From Thermosediminibacter oceani DSM 16646 (lineage in GTDB: Bacteria > Bacillota > Thermosediminibacteria > Thermosediminibacterales > Thermosediminibacteraceae): a DNA stretch of 64,000 bases. A program made the position numbers and the translations under genes. Positions 8,591 through 17,913 of the stretch are shown here, piece after piece. Each line of letters starts with the position of its first letter. Position 1 is the stretch's first letter. The notes under the pieces were generated by a model. It ran no database searches. It saw only the letters and a list, made by a program, of their open reading frames with translations, and was not told the origin of the DNA. The DNA lies in the NCBI RefSeq assembly GCF_000144645.1, contig NC_014377.1, forward strand, positions 2,170,001-2,234,000. Reading direction: 5' to 3'.

Positions 8591-8652
8591 AAATAATGAG
8601 CCTGGTCACTTTCCGATCATCGGATTTGAGTATGAGCTCAGGCTCATTATTT
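8591..8652 (-). promoter_or_regulatory. Leader hairpin 1 of the S-layer mRNA
   Basis: AAATAATGAGCCTG (8591-8604) and CAGGCTCATTATTT (8639-8652) are perfect 14-bp inverted repeats; the 34-nt loop holds a second small hairpin CCGAT-C-ATCGG (8613-8623). It begins about 20 nt into the predicted transcript. Confidence 0.65.
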
Positions 8653-8680
8653 AATTGTCAACGTTCAAAATTCTATTGCT

Positions 8681-8709
8681 ATTATAGCATCAGCCTGTTG
8701 GAGCGTCAA
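8681..8709 (-). promoter_or_regulatory. Sigma-A promoter of the S-layer gene
   Basis: TTGACG (8709-8704) and TATAAT (8686-8681) with a 17-nt spacer on the minus strand. Transcription would start near 8674, giving a leader of about 270 nt before ATG 8404. The rest of the 8411-8858 gap holds the two leader hairpins and otherwise only AT-rich sequence. Confidence 0.85.
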
Positions 8710-8858
8710 TATTATTCCAAAATTGTAATATAAATGTAACACTCCGGTAACATTCACGGTTTTCCTTAGTCTTGCATTGATTTGGTAAAATAGACATTTA
8801 GAGGTAATAATATATATTCTATATATCCCGGTAAATTCCTCCCTGTACACATAAAATT

Positions 8859-9623
8859 TTACCAAAAATTCCGCATCACCGGGACGAAAATTAAAAGTGT
8901 GAATACTACCATCATTATGACCAGCGCCGCCACCGCCAGAACGGGGGCGAAGTAGGCTAGAGCCGCGCGGCCGGTAGTGAGGCCGTGGGTTTCCCTCACG
9001 GCAATTATCTGGAGGATCATAACCCAGATCCAGAATATAAAGCCGAAAATGGGACTCAGGTTGAATTCCGTCAGCCTCACCAGTAAATTGACGGGGGCCA
9101 TGAACACCCGCGGCAGTGTCGCAAAGGCTAGAGCAGCGAACAGGGCTGGACCCGTCTTCAGTGGGAATATTGAGGCGGTTTCACCTTCGGACAGGGCCGT
9201 TACCCCCGAGCCTAGAAACTGCGCGGTAAGTTCCATCACGGCTGTGAAAATGAAATGCATCAGAGGACATATCAGCACTCCGAAGATTACGCTCATGGTT
9301 ACCAGGGATGGTACCATATTCTGAAGCCCGGGGAAAATATTTTCCACCGTCATGCCGCCGTACGCCGGAACGGCTATCTTTCCCAGGACGTCCGCACTGC
9401 CCGGGACGGCCGCCAGTGACGGCAGAAGATACGAGAGGATGAGCACTATAAAGCCCTGGGCGATTTTCCGCTCGAAGGATACCTTCCGGAGGGCCTGGGC
9501 CGGCGAAAAAAGCACGCCGGCGATGTTATCAATGAAGTCCCTAAAAAAACCCTTTTCAGTAAGTTCTCTTTTCTCCTCGTCACTCACACCCATTTTTTCA
9601 ACGGCGTTCTTTTCTTCTTCCAA
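8859..9623 (-). CDS. Yip1-domain membrane protein
   Basis: 254 residues from TTG 9623 (GGAGGTG 6 nt upstream). A charged N-terminal 30 residues precede KGFFRDFIDNIAGVLFSPAQALRKV, a motif seen at the start of bacterial Yip1-domain proteins, and then five hydrophobic helices (about residues 55-75, 105-130, 160-180, 190-215, 225-250). Function of bacterial Yip1 proteins is poorly known. It follows sppA by 19 nt and may share its transcript, consistent with an envelope role. Confidence 0.75.
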   Translation of the reverse strand: MEEEKNAVEKMGVSDEEKRELTEKGFFRDFIDNIAGVLFSPAQALRKVSFERKIAQGFIVLILSYLLPSLAAVPGSADVLGKIAVPAYGGMTVENIFPGLQNMVPSLVTMSVIFGVLICPLMHFIFTAVMELTAQFLGSGVTALSEGETASIFPLKTGPALFAALAFATLPRVFMAPVNLLVRLTEFNLSPIFGFIFWIWVMILQIIAVRETHGLTTGRAALAYFAPVLAVAALVIMMVVFTLLIFVPVMRNFW

Positions 9624-9642
9624 GTGTCACACCTCCGCCCGT

Positions 9643-10566
9643 TTATTTCATCTCAGGAGCCCGGAGAAGGCCTGCCGGATCGATCCCCCAGGGAAGTATT
9701 ATATTCCGGCTTTGCAGAAGGCCCGGTGCCCCGGTCATCAAAATTTCCAGGGGAGTTTTTCTGCCGTATTCTTTTATCTCGGGCTCGCCCTCGATGCCGG
9801 CAAGTTCGGCGGCGATTTTTAGTGCATCGTAAAAGTTGCCGAGTTCATCCACGAGCCCCAGCTCCTTCGCCTGCCTGCCGGTGAAGATCCTGCCGTCAGC
9901 GAGTTCTTTTACCTTTTCCCGGTCCATTTTCCGGCCTTTCGCCACAACGTCTATGAACTGGTTGTAGATGTCGTCCACCATCCCCTGGAATATGGCCCGC
10001 TCCTCCTCGGTCATGGGGCGGGTGGGGGAACCAATATCCTTGTGCTCGGCGCTCTTTATTACGTTGACCTTGAGGCCGAGCTTTTCAAAAAGTCCCTCCA
10101 CGTTTTGAAATTCCATTATAACCCCGATGCTCCCGGTGATGGTGGCGGGGTTGGCCACTATCTTATCGGCAGCGCTGGCCACCCAGTAGCCACCGGAGGC
10201 GGCCACGTCGCCCATGGATACAACTACCTTCTTACCGGCTTCCTTCACCTTAAGCACCTCTTGGTAGATCTCCTGGGAAGCCGCCGCCGAGCCGCCGGGG
10301 CTGTTTATCCTTATTACGAGGGCTTTTATGGAGGGGTCCTGAGATGCTTCGTGCAGCTGATGGACTATGTGGTCGCTGCCCGACGATAAAAACGCATCGC
10401 CGCTTCCCCCCGTTATGACGCCTTCCAGGTTTATGACTCCCACCATGTTATCCTCCGCAGCGGTTGAACCTTCCTCCCGCCCGGGGCCGAGCGCGAAGGC
10501 CGCTATGACGGAGGCTATGACAAGGACTATTAGGGCTATGGTTATGAGACGCTTATTTTGCTTCAT
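9643..10566 (-). CDS. sppA: Signal peptide peptidase SppA
   Basis: 307 residues from ATG 10566, chosen because GGGAGGGG lies 10 nt before it; an earlier in-frame start would extend into the upstream gene. One N-terminal membrane anchor (about residues 6-28) precedes a ClpP-like serine protease domain. The nucleophile Ser lies in DVAASGGYW and the general-base Lys in SAEHKDIGSPTR, the Ser/Lys dyad of short Gram-positive SppA. It degrades signal peptides left in the membrane and is linked to membrane stress. The start overlaps the end of the upstream nucleotidyltransferase gene by 14 nt. Confidence 0.95.
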   Translation of the reverse strand: MKQNKRLITIALIVLVIASVIAAFALGPGREEGSTAAEDNMVGVINLEGVITGGSGDAFLSSGSDHIVHQLHEASQDPSIKALVIRINSPGGSAAASQEIYQEVLKVKEAGKKVVVSMGDVAASGGYWVASAADKIVANPATITGSIGVIMEFQNVEGLFEKLGLKVNVIKSAEHKDIGSPTRPMTEEERAIFQGMVDDIYNQFIDVVAKGRKMDREKVKELADGRIFTGRQAKELGLVDELGNFYDALKIAAELAGIEGEPEIKEYGRKTPLEILMTGAPGLLQSRNIILPWGIDPAGLLRAPEMK

Positions 10567-10915
10567 GAAGTACTTTCCCCTCCCGAAGGGCCGGATACAG
10601 TACACTCCCCTTTACATTTCCCCACTCTTCCACATATTTTGAGGATACTACTATAATATCAACAGGTATCCTAAGGGGGCTCAAGAGCCTCCTGAGCCTA
10701 ACCATTTCTTTTCTTCTGTCCTCTACATTTTCTTTTATTACAAGAAAATCAATATCGCTGTCTTCATTCATATCTCCGCGGGCGTATGAGCCAAATAAAA
10801 TAATTTTAGCAGGTGAGGCTTCTTTTTTTAATATTTCAACCGCTCTGTCTATTTTTTCCTGAGGTATCATTAGTCTCACCATCCGTGTTTTTCTTTCATC
10901 ACTTATTTTCCCCAT
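10553..10915 (-). CDS. Minimal nucleotidyltransferase (MNT) domain protein
   Basis: Up to 120 residues. The core FGSYARGDMNEDSDIDFLVI has the GS-x-R-G-D-x-DSDID signature and VDIIVVS supplies the third acidic position, so the catalytic triad of a Pol-beta-like nucleotidyltransferase is intact. Such proteins usually pair with a HEPN protein as a toxin/antitoxin or AMPylation module; no HEPN gene is adjacent here. The gene is wedged between and overlaps both the Lon-like gene (17 nt) and sppA (14 nt). Several starts are possible: ATG 10915, or internal ATGs at MVRL/MIPQ; none has a strong ribosome site. Confidence 0.8.
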   Translation of the reverse strand: MGKISDERKTRMVRLMIPQEKIDRAVEILKKEASPAKIILFGSYARGDMNEDSDIDFLVIKENVEDRRKEMVRLRRLLSPLRIPVDIIVVSSKYVEEWGNVKGSVLYPALREGKVLHEAK

Positions 10916-13277
10916 CGAAAAATTCTTTAGCCTTATCCGCCATTTCTTTTAAAGATTCCATTACCTTCCTGTGAAATTCCTCGGGCTTTACTCCCGTCAT
11001 GATCTCTATGACGTCGTCGATGGTTTCGGCGGCGTATATGTGGAACCTGCCTTCCTTCACGGCGTCGATGACTTCCCGCTTCAGTATGAGGTTATCCAGG
11101 TTCCCGGAGGGTATCACCACACCCTGGGTACCCGTGAGCCCTTTTATCCTGCAGGTGTGGTAAAAGCCCTCCACCTTCTCGGTAACCCCGCCTACAGGCT
11201 GGACGTTGCCGTGCTGGTCCAGGGAACCGGTTACTGCCAGGTCCTGGCGCACCGGTATGCCGGAAATGCTGGAAAGCAGGGCCAAAAGCTCGGCGCAGGT
11301 GGCGCTGTCGCCCTCGACGCCGCCGTAGTTCTGCTCGAAGGTTATGCTGGCGGAGACGGCAAGGGGCATTTCTCTGGCGTATTTCTCGCCCAGGTAGCCG
11401 TAGAGGATCATCACCGCCTTGTCGTGGATTTTACCGGAAAGCTTCGCCTCCCGCTCGATGTTTACTACCCCTGCATCCCCCAGGAAGGTACGGGCGGTGA
11501 TACGGGAAGGTTGGCCGAAAACGTAGTCGCCGATATCTATTACGGAAAGGCCGTTCACCTGGCCCACCGCCTGCCCCTCGGTGCTTATTATGATCTCGCC
11601 CCGCTCGATCATGGAAAAAAGCTTTTCTTCTATCATGTTGGAGCGGTATACTTTTTCTTCAACGGCCTTATCCACGTGTTTCGCCGAGACTGACTCCGCA
11701 CCCTCCATGGCGGCCCAGGCGCCGGCTTCGTAGATTATTTCTGCAATTTCGTTAAACCTGGTGGAGAGCTTTTTCCTGTCCCCGGCCAGGCGGGAGCTGT
11801 AGTCGATTACCCTTGCCACAGCGGAAGGCTCGAAAGGCAGCAGCTTTTCATCCCTGCATATATGGCTTATGAAAGAGGCGTAATTTTTCATGTTGACCGG
11901 ATTTCTTTCCATCTCTACGTCGAAATCGACTTTTACCTTAAAGAGCTTACGGAAGTCCCCGTCGTAGTCGTGGAGTATGTAGTAGATGAAGGGGCTTCCT
12001 ATTATTATGACCTTGACATCCAGGGGTATGGGCTCCGGTTTCAGGGTAACCGTGGGCACGGTGCGGTACTGTTCCCCGATGTTTTCCACCCGGGCTTCGC
12101 CGGTTTTGAGGGTGCGCTTTAACGTATCCCAGGCAAAGGGGTCCATAAAAAGGTCCTCGGCGTGGAGCACCAGGTACCCGCCCCTGGCGCGGTGGATGGC
12201 ACCGCTTTTTATCATGGTAAAGTCGGTGACGACGGTGCCGAATAAGGCCCTGCCCTCGATTTTGCCGAAAAGGTTGTAATAGTTGGGGTTGGTCTCGAAA
12301 ACCACCGGGGCGCCCTTTGTGGCCCGGTTGTCGACGAACAGGTTTACCTTATAGCGGATGAAAAAGTCCTCCCGGGGCAAGCTCTGGCTTACCCCCATGG
12401 GCGCTTCCTGGCCTTCCCCCTTTTCCCTGTCACCGGCCCTTATCACCGCCAAGTTTTTGATTATGTCCTCCTTCACGGCCTTCACATAAGCTATTATATT
12501 TTCAAACTCCTCGTATTTAGAAGTTATTTCTTCGAAATAAGGGTCTATAGCCGTCAGCGCCGTCTTCCTTTCCAGCTCGGATAGCTCTTCCCTTATCTTT
12601 CTATCCAGGGCCCTCACTTTCCGGAGGGTCTCATCGATCCTGCTCTGAAGGGCCCGGCTCTTTTCTTCCAGCTGTTTTCTCTCCTCCTCGGTCAGGGCAT
12701 CGAATTCCTCCTGGTTCATGGGCCTGCCGTCCTTGAGCGGAACGGTTACAAAGCCCTGGGGAGTGCGCTGTACGGTAAAGCCGTCGGCTTTAGCTGACTG
12801 CTCCAGTTTCTCCAGGAGCTCCACCGACATTTTCTGGTACTTCTCCACCAGTTCCTGCCTCTGGTTTTCGAATTTCTCGTCGTCGAAGACCCTGGAGATC
12901 TCCCGCCGGATTTCTTCTATGAGCCTTTCCATATCCTTTGCGAATTCTGAGCCTCTGCCGGCGGGAAGGAATATGGCCAGGGGTTTTTCCGGTTTTGCGA
13001 AGTTGTATACGTAGAGGATGTCGTCGGGCACGGGCTTTTCCGCGGCGACCTTTGATACCGCCGCCTTTGTATATGTAGTCCTGCCGGTGCCTTTGGGCCC
13101 GGTCACGAATATATTGTACCCCTTGCGGTTTATCCTGAGACCAAATTCCATGGACCTTATGGCGCGCTCCTGGCCTATTATATCCGAAAGGGGCTCGATT
13201 TCTTCGGTAGACCTGAAATTAAAAATCGCCGGGTCGCACGTCGAAGAAAGTTCCCCGGCTGTGAGTTTTCTGAGCAT
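10899..13277 (-). CDS. Lon-family ATP-dependent protease (LonB/LonC-like)
   Basis: 792 residues from ATG 13277 (GAGGGG 7 nt upstream). Order: a short N-terminal segment, AAA+ core with Walker A GPKGTGRTT near residue 45-60, a long charged coiled-coil insert (about 100-260), the second half of the AAA module with FVDNRATKGAPVVFETNPNY, then the S16 protease domain from about 560. The catalytic Ser is in GGVEGDSATCAELLALLSS and the Lys in GGVTEKVEGF. It lacks the N-terminal LAN domain of LonA and resembles the AAA_32-type Lon proteins of clostridia, which degrade unfolded or regulatory proteins in the cytosol. Confidence 0.92.
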   Translation of the reverse strand: MLRKLTAGELSSTCDPAIFNFRSTEEIEPLSDIIGQERAIRSMEFGLRINRKGYNIFVTGPKGTGRTTYTKAAVSKVAAEKPVPDDILYVYNFAKPEKPLAIFLPAGRGSEFAKDMERLIEEIRREISRVFDDEKFENQRQELVEKYQKMSVELLEKLEQSAKADGFTVQRTPQGFVTVPLKDGRPMNQEEFDALTEEERKQLEEKSRALQSRIDETLRKVRALDRKIREELSELERKTALTAIDPYFEEITSKYEEFENIIAYVKAVKEDIIKNLAVIRAGDREKGEGQEAPMGVSQSLPREDFFIRYKVNLFVDNRATKGAPVVFETNPNYYNLFGKIEGRALFGTVVTDFTMIKSGAIHRARGGYLVLHAEDLFMDPFAWDTLKRTLKTGEARVENIGEQYRTVPTVTLKPEPIPLDVKVIIIGSPFIYYILHDYDGDFRKLFKVKVDFDVEMERNPVNMKNYASFISHICRDEKLLPFEPSAVARVIDYSSRLAGDRKKLSTRFNEIAEIIYEAGAWAAMEGAESVSAKHVDKAVEEKVYRSNMIEEKLFSMIERGEIIISTEGQAVGQVNGLSVIDIGDYVFGQPSRITARTFLGDAGVVNIEREAKLSGKIHDKAVMILYGYLGEKYAREMPLAVSASITFEQNYGGVEGDSATCAELLALLSSISGIPVRQDLAVTGSLDQHGNVQPVGGVTEKVEGFYHTCRIKGLTGTQGVVIPSGNLDNLILKREVIDAVKEGRFHIYAAETIDDVIEIMTGVKPEEFHRKVMESLKEMADKAKEFFDGENK

Positions 13278-13423
13278 ATGCCTTCCCCTCGCTTCCCTGA
13301 GATATATTTCCATATTCGGTTGAGTATATTATAAACTTTCAGGGGATTTTGTTCAATCTATATTTATGCATATTTTGCCCTTTGTGGTCACCTGTGCTAT
13401 TATGAACGTTAGGAGATGATCTT

Positions 13424-13546
13424 ATGATCAATGAATACGGGTTTACGGAGGCCAGAAACGATTTCTCGAGGGTTTTTAACACGGTTTACAATGAACTGAA
13501 ACCGGCGATAATTAAAAGAGAAGAAGAATTTTGGAAGGGTCTATAA
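13424..13546 (+). CDS. Truncated Phd/YefM-like antitoxin
   Basis: 40 residues starting MINEYGFTEARNDFSRVFN and ending IIKREEEFWKGL. The EYGFTEARNDFS-x-VFN piece resembles the N-terminal fold of Phd/YefM antitoxins, which normally run to about 80-120 residues and sit next to a RelE/Doc toxin. Ribosome site AGGAG is 8 nt upstream, and TATTAT preceded at 17 nt by TTGCCC could be a promoter. No toxin is nearby, so this is a remnant or a solo small protein. Confidence 0.45.
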   Translation: MINEYGFTEARNDFSRVFNTVYNELKPAIIKREEEFWKGL

Positions 13547-13577
13547 AAAAAGCTGGAGCATAGCGCTTCCAGCTTTT
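13546..13577. terminator. Bidirectional terminator between the small ORF and pyrG
   Basis: AAAAAAAGCTGGA and TCCAGCTTTTTT flank an ATAGCGC loop, giving an A-run on one side and a T-run on the other; it can end both the plus-strand small gene and pyrG. Confidence 0.85.
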
Positions 13578-15269
<1,692 letters not shown>

Positions 15270-15301
15270 TTAGTTGTCAATAGCCTTCCCAGCCCAAATA
15301 A

Positions 15302-15332
15302 AAAGCAGCGGTGATAGTATTCGCCACTGCTT
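15302..15332 (-). terminator. Terminator of the MBL hydrolase gene
   Basis: On the minus strand AAAGCAGTGGCGA pairs with TCACCGCTGCTTT (G-U pairs) and is followed by TTATTTGG. Confidence 0.75.
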
Positions 15333-15349
15333 TGGCATCCCAAAAAATT

Positions 15350-15991
15350 CTATTCATACTTGAGGACAAGAATCCTGCGTTCTACCGCATTCAGGTCCTC
15401 AGCGGTAAGCTCGAGGGTGTTGGCCTCCAGGTATTCTCCTCCGCCGACCTTTTCCAGGAATTTATCTACCGGGTCTATTGGCATGCTGACAGCCGGGGTC
15501 TTGAAGTGCATAGGGATGGTTATTTTCGGCGAGAGCTGCTCCATTACTGCAGCGGCGCCCTCGGCGTCCAGCGTGAACGTACCTCCGACCGGCAATAGCA
15601 GCACGTCAACCCTGCCGATTTCCTCCACCTGCAGTTTTGTGAGCAGGTGGCCCAGGTCGCCCACGTGGCAGATCCTGATACCGTCTATCTCGTACACGTA
15701 TATCACCACAGGGCCCCTTTTGGCACCCTTTACCTCGTCGTGAAAGGCGGGGATGCCTTTTATTGTCACACCTCCGGTGCTGTATTCTCCCGGGGCCTTT
15801 ATTATGGTCGGATCTCCCTGCACAGCCTCCACGTAATTGTGGTCGTAATGGTCGTGGCTTACGGTGACAACGTCGGCCTCGACTTTAGGTATTTTATAAC
15901 CCACACTTCCATCGAAGGGGTCGGTTACTATCTTGGTCCCGGTTTGGGATTCAAGAAGGAAGCACGCATGGCCGAACCACCGAATTTTCAC
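15350..15991 (-). CDS. UPF0173-type metal-dependent hydrolase (MBL fold)
   Basis: 213 residues from GTG 15991 (GGGAGG 7-8 nt upstream). The metallo-beta-lactamase fold is shown by MKIRWFGHACFLLE, the zinc motif SHDHYDHNY, GDLGH and the late IPMHFKTP. Length and motifs match the UPF0173/YtkL group, whose physiological substrate is not established. It is monocistronic with its own terminator. Confidence 0.9.
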   Translation of the reverse strand: MKIRWFGHACFLLESQTGTKIVTDPFDGSVGYKIPKVEADVVTVSHDHYDHNYVEAVQGDPTIIKAPGEYSTGGVTIKGIPAFHDEVKGAKRGPVVIYVYEIDGIRICHVGDLGHLLTKLQVEEIGRVDVLLLPVGGTFTLDAEGAAAVMEQLSPKITIPMHFKTPAVSMPIDPVDKFLEKVGGGEYLEANTLELTAEDLNAVERRILVLKYE

Positions 15992-16185
15992 AGTAAAACC
16001 TCCCTTTCTTTCAAGGCTTTCAAATAAACCTTGATTTGGAAAAACACGATCTATATCCTCTCCAGGTATTTTCGAGACTCAATTTGACCTTTTTACATAC
16101 ATATGGTTTAACACTATTTATATATTCTTGTAAAATCGTCAAATTCCTGCTCAACCTTATCTTATTTTAACCATTTCCAGCTAAG

Positions 16186-17625
16186 CTAATTCCTGGAAAA
16201 GCCGTCTTCCTCCACTTTTAGCTTTCGCAGTTTGTACTGCAGGGTCTGTCGCGGTACGCCCAGCATCCGGGCGGCTTTGGAGATGTTGCCCTCTGACTTT
16301 TCCAGGGCTTTTTTGATCAGGTCCGCCTCCACCCTCTCCAGGGCGTCGTTCAGGTTCAGGTCCTCGTAACAGGCGATACGCCCCTTTTGGGGTGAAAAAT
16401 GGACCTTTATCTGGATCGGAAGGTGAACAGGCTTTATTTCGTTTCCCTCCATTAGGACCAGCGCGCCTTCTATGGCGTTCTCCAGCTCTCTTACGTTGCC
16501 GGGCCAGGGGTAATCGAGGAAAATCTTCATTACTTCGTCGGAAACCCTGACTTCTCTATCTTCCTTTTGGGAGTACTTTTTTATGAAGTGATCCACCAGA
16601 AGGGGTATATCCTCCCTGCGCTCCCTCAGCGGCGGGATCCTGAGGGAGACCACGTTTATCCGGTAAAACAGGTCCTCCCTGAGTTTTTGCTTCCGAACGG
16701 CTTCCACCGGGTCCTCGCTGCAGGACGTTATAACCCGGGTATCGACAAAGCGCACTTTGGTGTCGCCCAGGCGGCGTATGGCCCCTTCCTGCAGCACCCT
16801 TAACAGCTTCGCCTGAAGCTCCAGGGGCATGGTGTCTATTTCGTCCAGAAATATGGTGCCCCCGTCGGCCAGTTCGAATAGGCCGGGCCGGTCTTCTGCT
16901 CCGGCGAATCCTCCCTTTATCGTCCCGAACAGGGTGCCCTCCAGCAGGGCCCCCGGCAGTGCCGCACAGTTCTGGGAGATAAAGGGTTTGTTTTTCCTGG
17001 GGCTCTCGTTGTGTATGGCCTGGACGAAGAGTTCCTTGCCGGTGCCGGTCTCTCCCCAGACCAGCACGGGTATGGAACTCTTTGCCGCCTTTATAGCCAG
17101 CTTTTTCAGTTCGACGATGGCCTCGCTCCTGCCAACTATATCGTCAAAGGTGTAACCGGAGGTGCCGTTTTCCTTGATGTCCGCATTTTCCTGCCGGCCG
17201 TACAGGATAGCCTGAAGGTCCGTTATCCGCTCGGACATGTCCCTTACCGAGGTCACATCCCTGGAAATCTCCATAGCGCCCGTCACCTTTCCGTTCACCT
17301 TTACCGGCAGGGTTGTGTTTATGGTGGTAATCTTTCTTCCTTTGTAGTTGGTGAAGGTCTGTTCCTGATCGTAAATCGGCTCTCCGGTCTTCAGCACCTT
17401 AAGTATCGTGCTGTTTTCTTCGGAGAGGGAGGGAAAAATGTCGAGCAGATGACGGCCCAGCACCTCCGAGGGCGAAAGGCCCTCGATCCTTGAAGCGGCT
17501 CTGTTGTAATATACGGTGACGCCCCTGTGGTCCACTATGTGGACCCCTTCTTCCACGTGGGAAAGCAGGAGCTCCAGCTGGGCTTTTACGACTTCAAGTT
17601 CGCTCAATTTCCCCCTCCCTTCCAA
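16186..17625 (-). CDS. PAS domain, AAA+ and Fis-HTH activator of the RocR/sigma-54 type
   Basis: 479 residues: PAS sensor (about residues 12-125, HIVDHRGVTVYYNRAASRI), AAA+ domain (about 160-390) and a Fis-type HTH at the end (ISKAARMLGVPRQTLQYKLRKL). Walker A is WGETGTGKE and Walker B GGTIFLDEID, so ATP hydrolysis looks intact. The loop that touches sigma-54 is normally GAFTGA; here it reads GGFAGA. The family activates catabolic genes at sigma-54 promoters; target and effector cannot be told because no catabolic operon is adjacent. The variant loop raises doubt about sigma-54 dependence. Confidence 0.9.
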   Translation of the reverse strand: MEGRGKLSELEVVKAQLELLLSHVEEGVHIVDHRGVTVYYNRAASRIEGLSPSEVLGRHLLDIFPSLSEENSTILKVLKTGEPIYDQEQTFTNYKGRKITTINTTLPVKVNGKVTGAMEISRDVTSVRDMSERITDLQAILYGRQENADIKENGTSGYTFDDIVGRSEAIVELKKLAIKAAKSSIPVLVWGETGTGKELFVQAIHNESPRKNKPFISQNCAALPGALLEGTLFGTIKGGFAGAEDRPGLFELADGGTIFLDEIDTMPLELQAKLLRVLQEGAIRRLGDTKVRFVDTRVITSCSEDPVEAVRKQKLREDLFYRINVVSLRIPPLRERREDIPLLVDHFIKKYSQKEDREVRVSDEVMKIFLDYPWPGNVRELENAIEGALVLMEGNEIKPVHLPIQIKVHFSPQKGRIACYEDLNLNDALERVEADLIKKALEKSEGNISKAARMLGVPRQTLQYKLRKLKVEEDGFSRN

Positions 17626-17712
17626 TTAGTTCGCAATAAGGATAATACTGCATACTAAATTTATGCTACCAACCTTCAGTCCCGGGCGGATGGGTAACAT
17701 CAAGGCCACCTT

Positions 17713-17862
17713 AGAATTCGACCGTTGCCGCTCCCGGCGAGGGGCGAGCGAAGCCGGGCCGGAGCGCAGGAGGCGCGGAGAGCGGGACGCGGCAAGGATG
17801 CCGCATTCCTGCGGTGCCCGGCGTAGCGCAGCACCGAGCCCTGGAGCGGCAGGGAGAATTCT
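17713..17862. repeat. GC-rich palindromic element of about 150 bp
   Basis: Imperfect inverted ends AGAATTCGACCGTTGCCGCTCC (17713-17734, split by two extra bases) and GGAGCGGC-AGGGAGAATTCT (17843-17862) bracket a very GC-rich core with further internal inversions (GATGCCGCATTCCTGCGGTG; GCCCGGCGTAGCGCAGCACC). Composition differs sharply from both flanks. No convincing protein is encoded. It resembles a dispersed palindromic repeat or folded RNA; copy number cannot be checked here. Confidence 0.55.
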
Positions 17863-17913
17863 CGGGTGCCGGATGCTACCCTCCGCTCAGGGGCGCTGAA
17901 GTGTTTTATTCTC

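Noticed and set aside
17663-17899. 78-codon plus-strand ORF
   Set aside because: R/G/A/P-rich translation of the palindromic element, no ribosome site.
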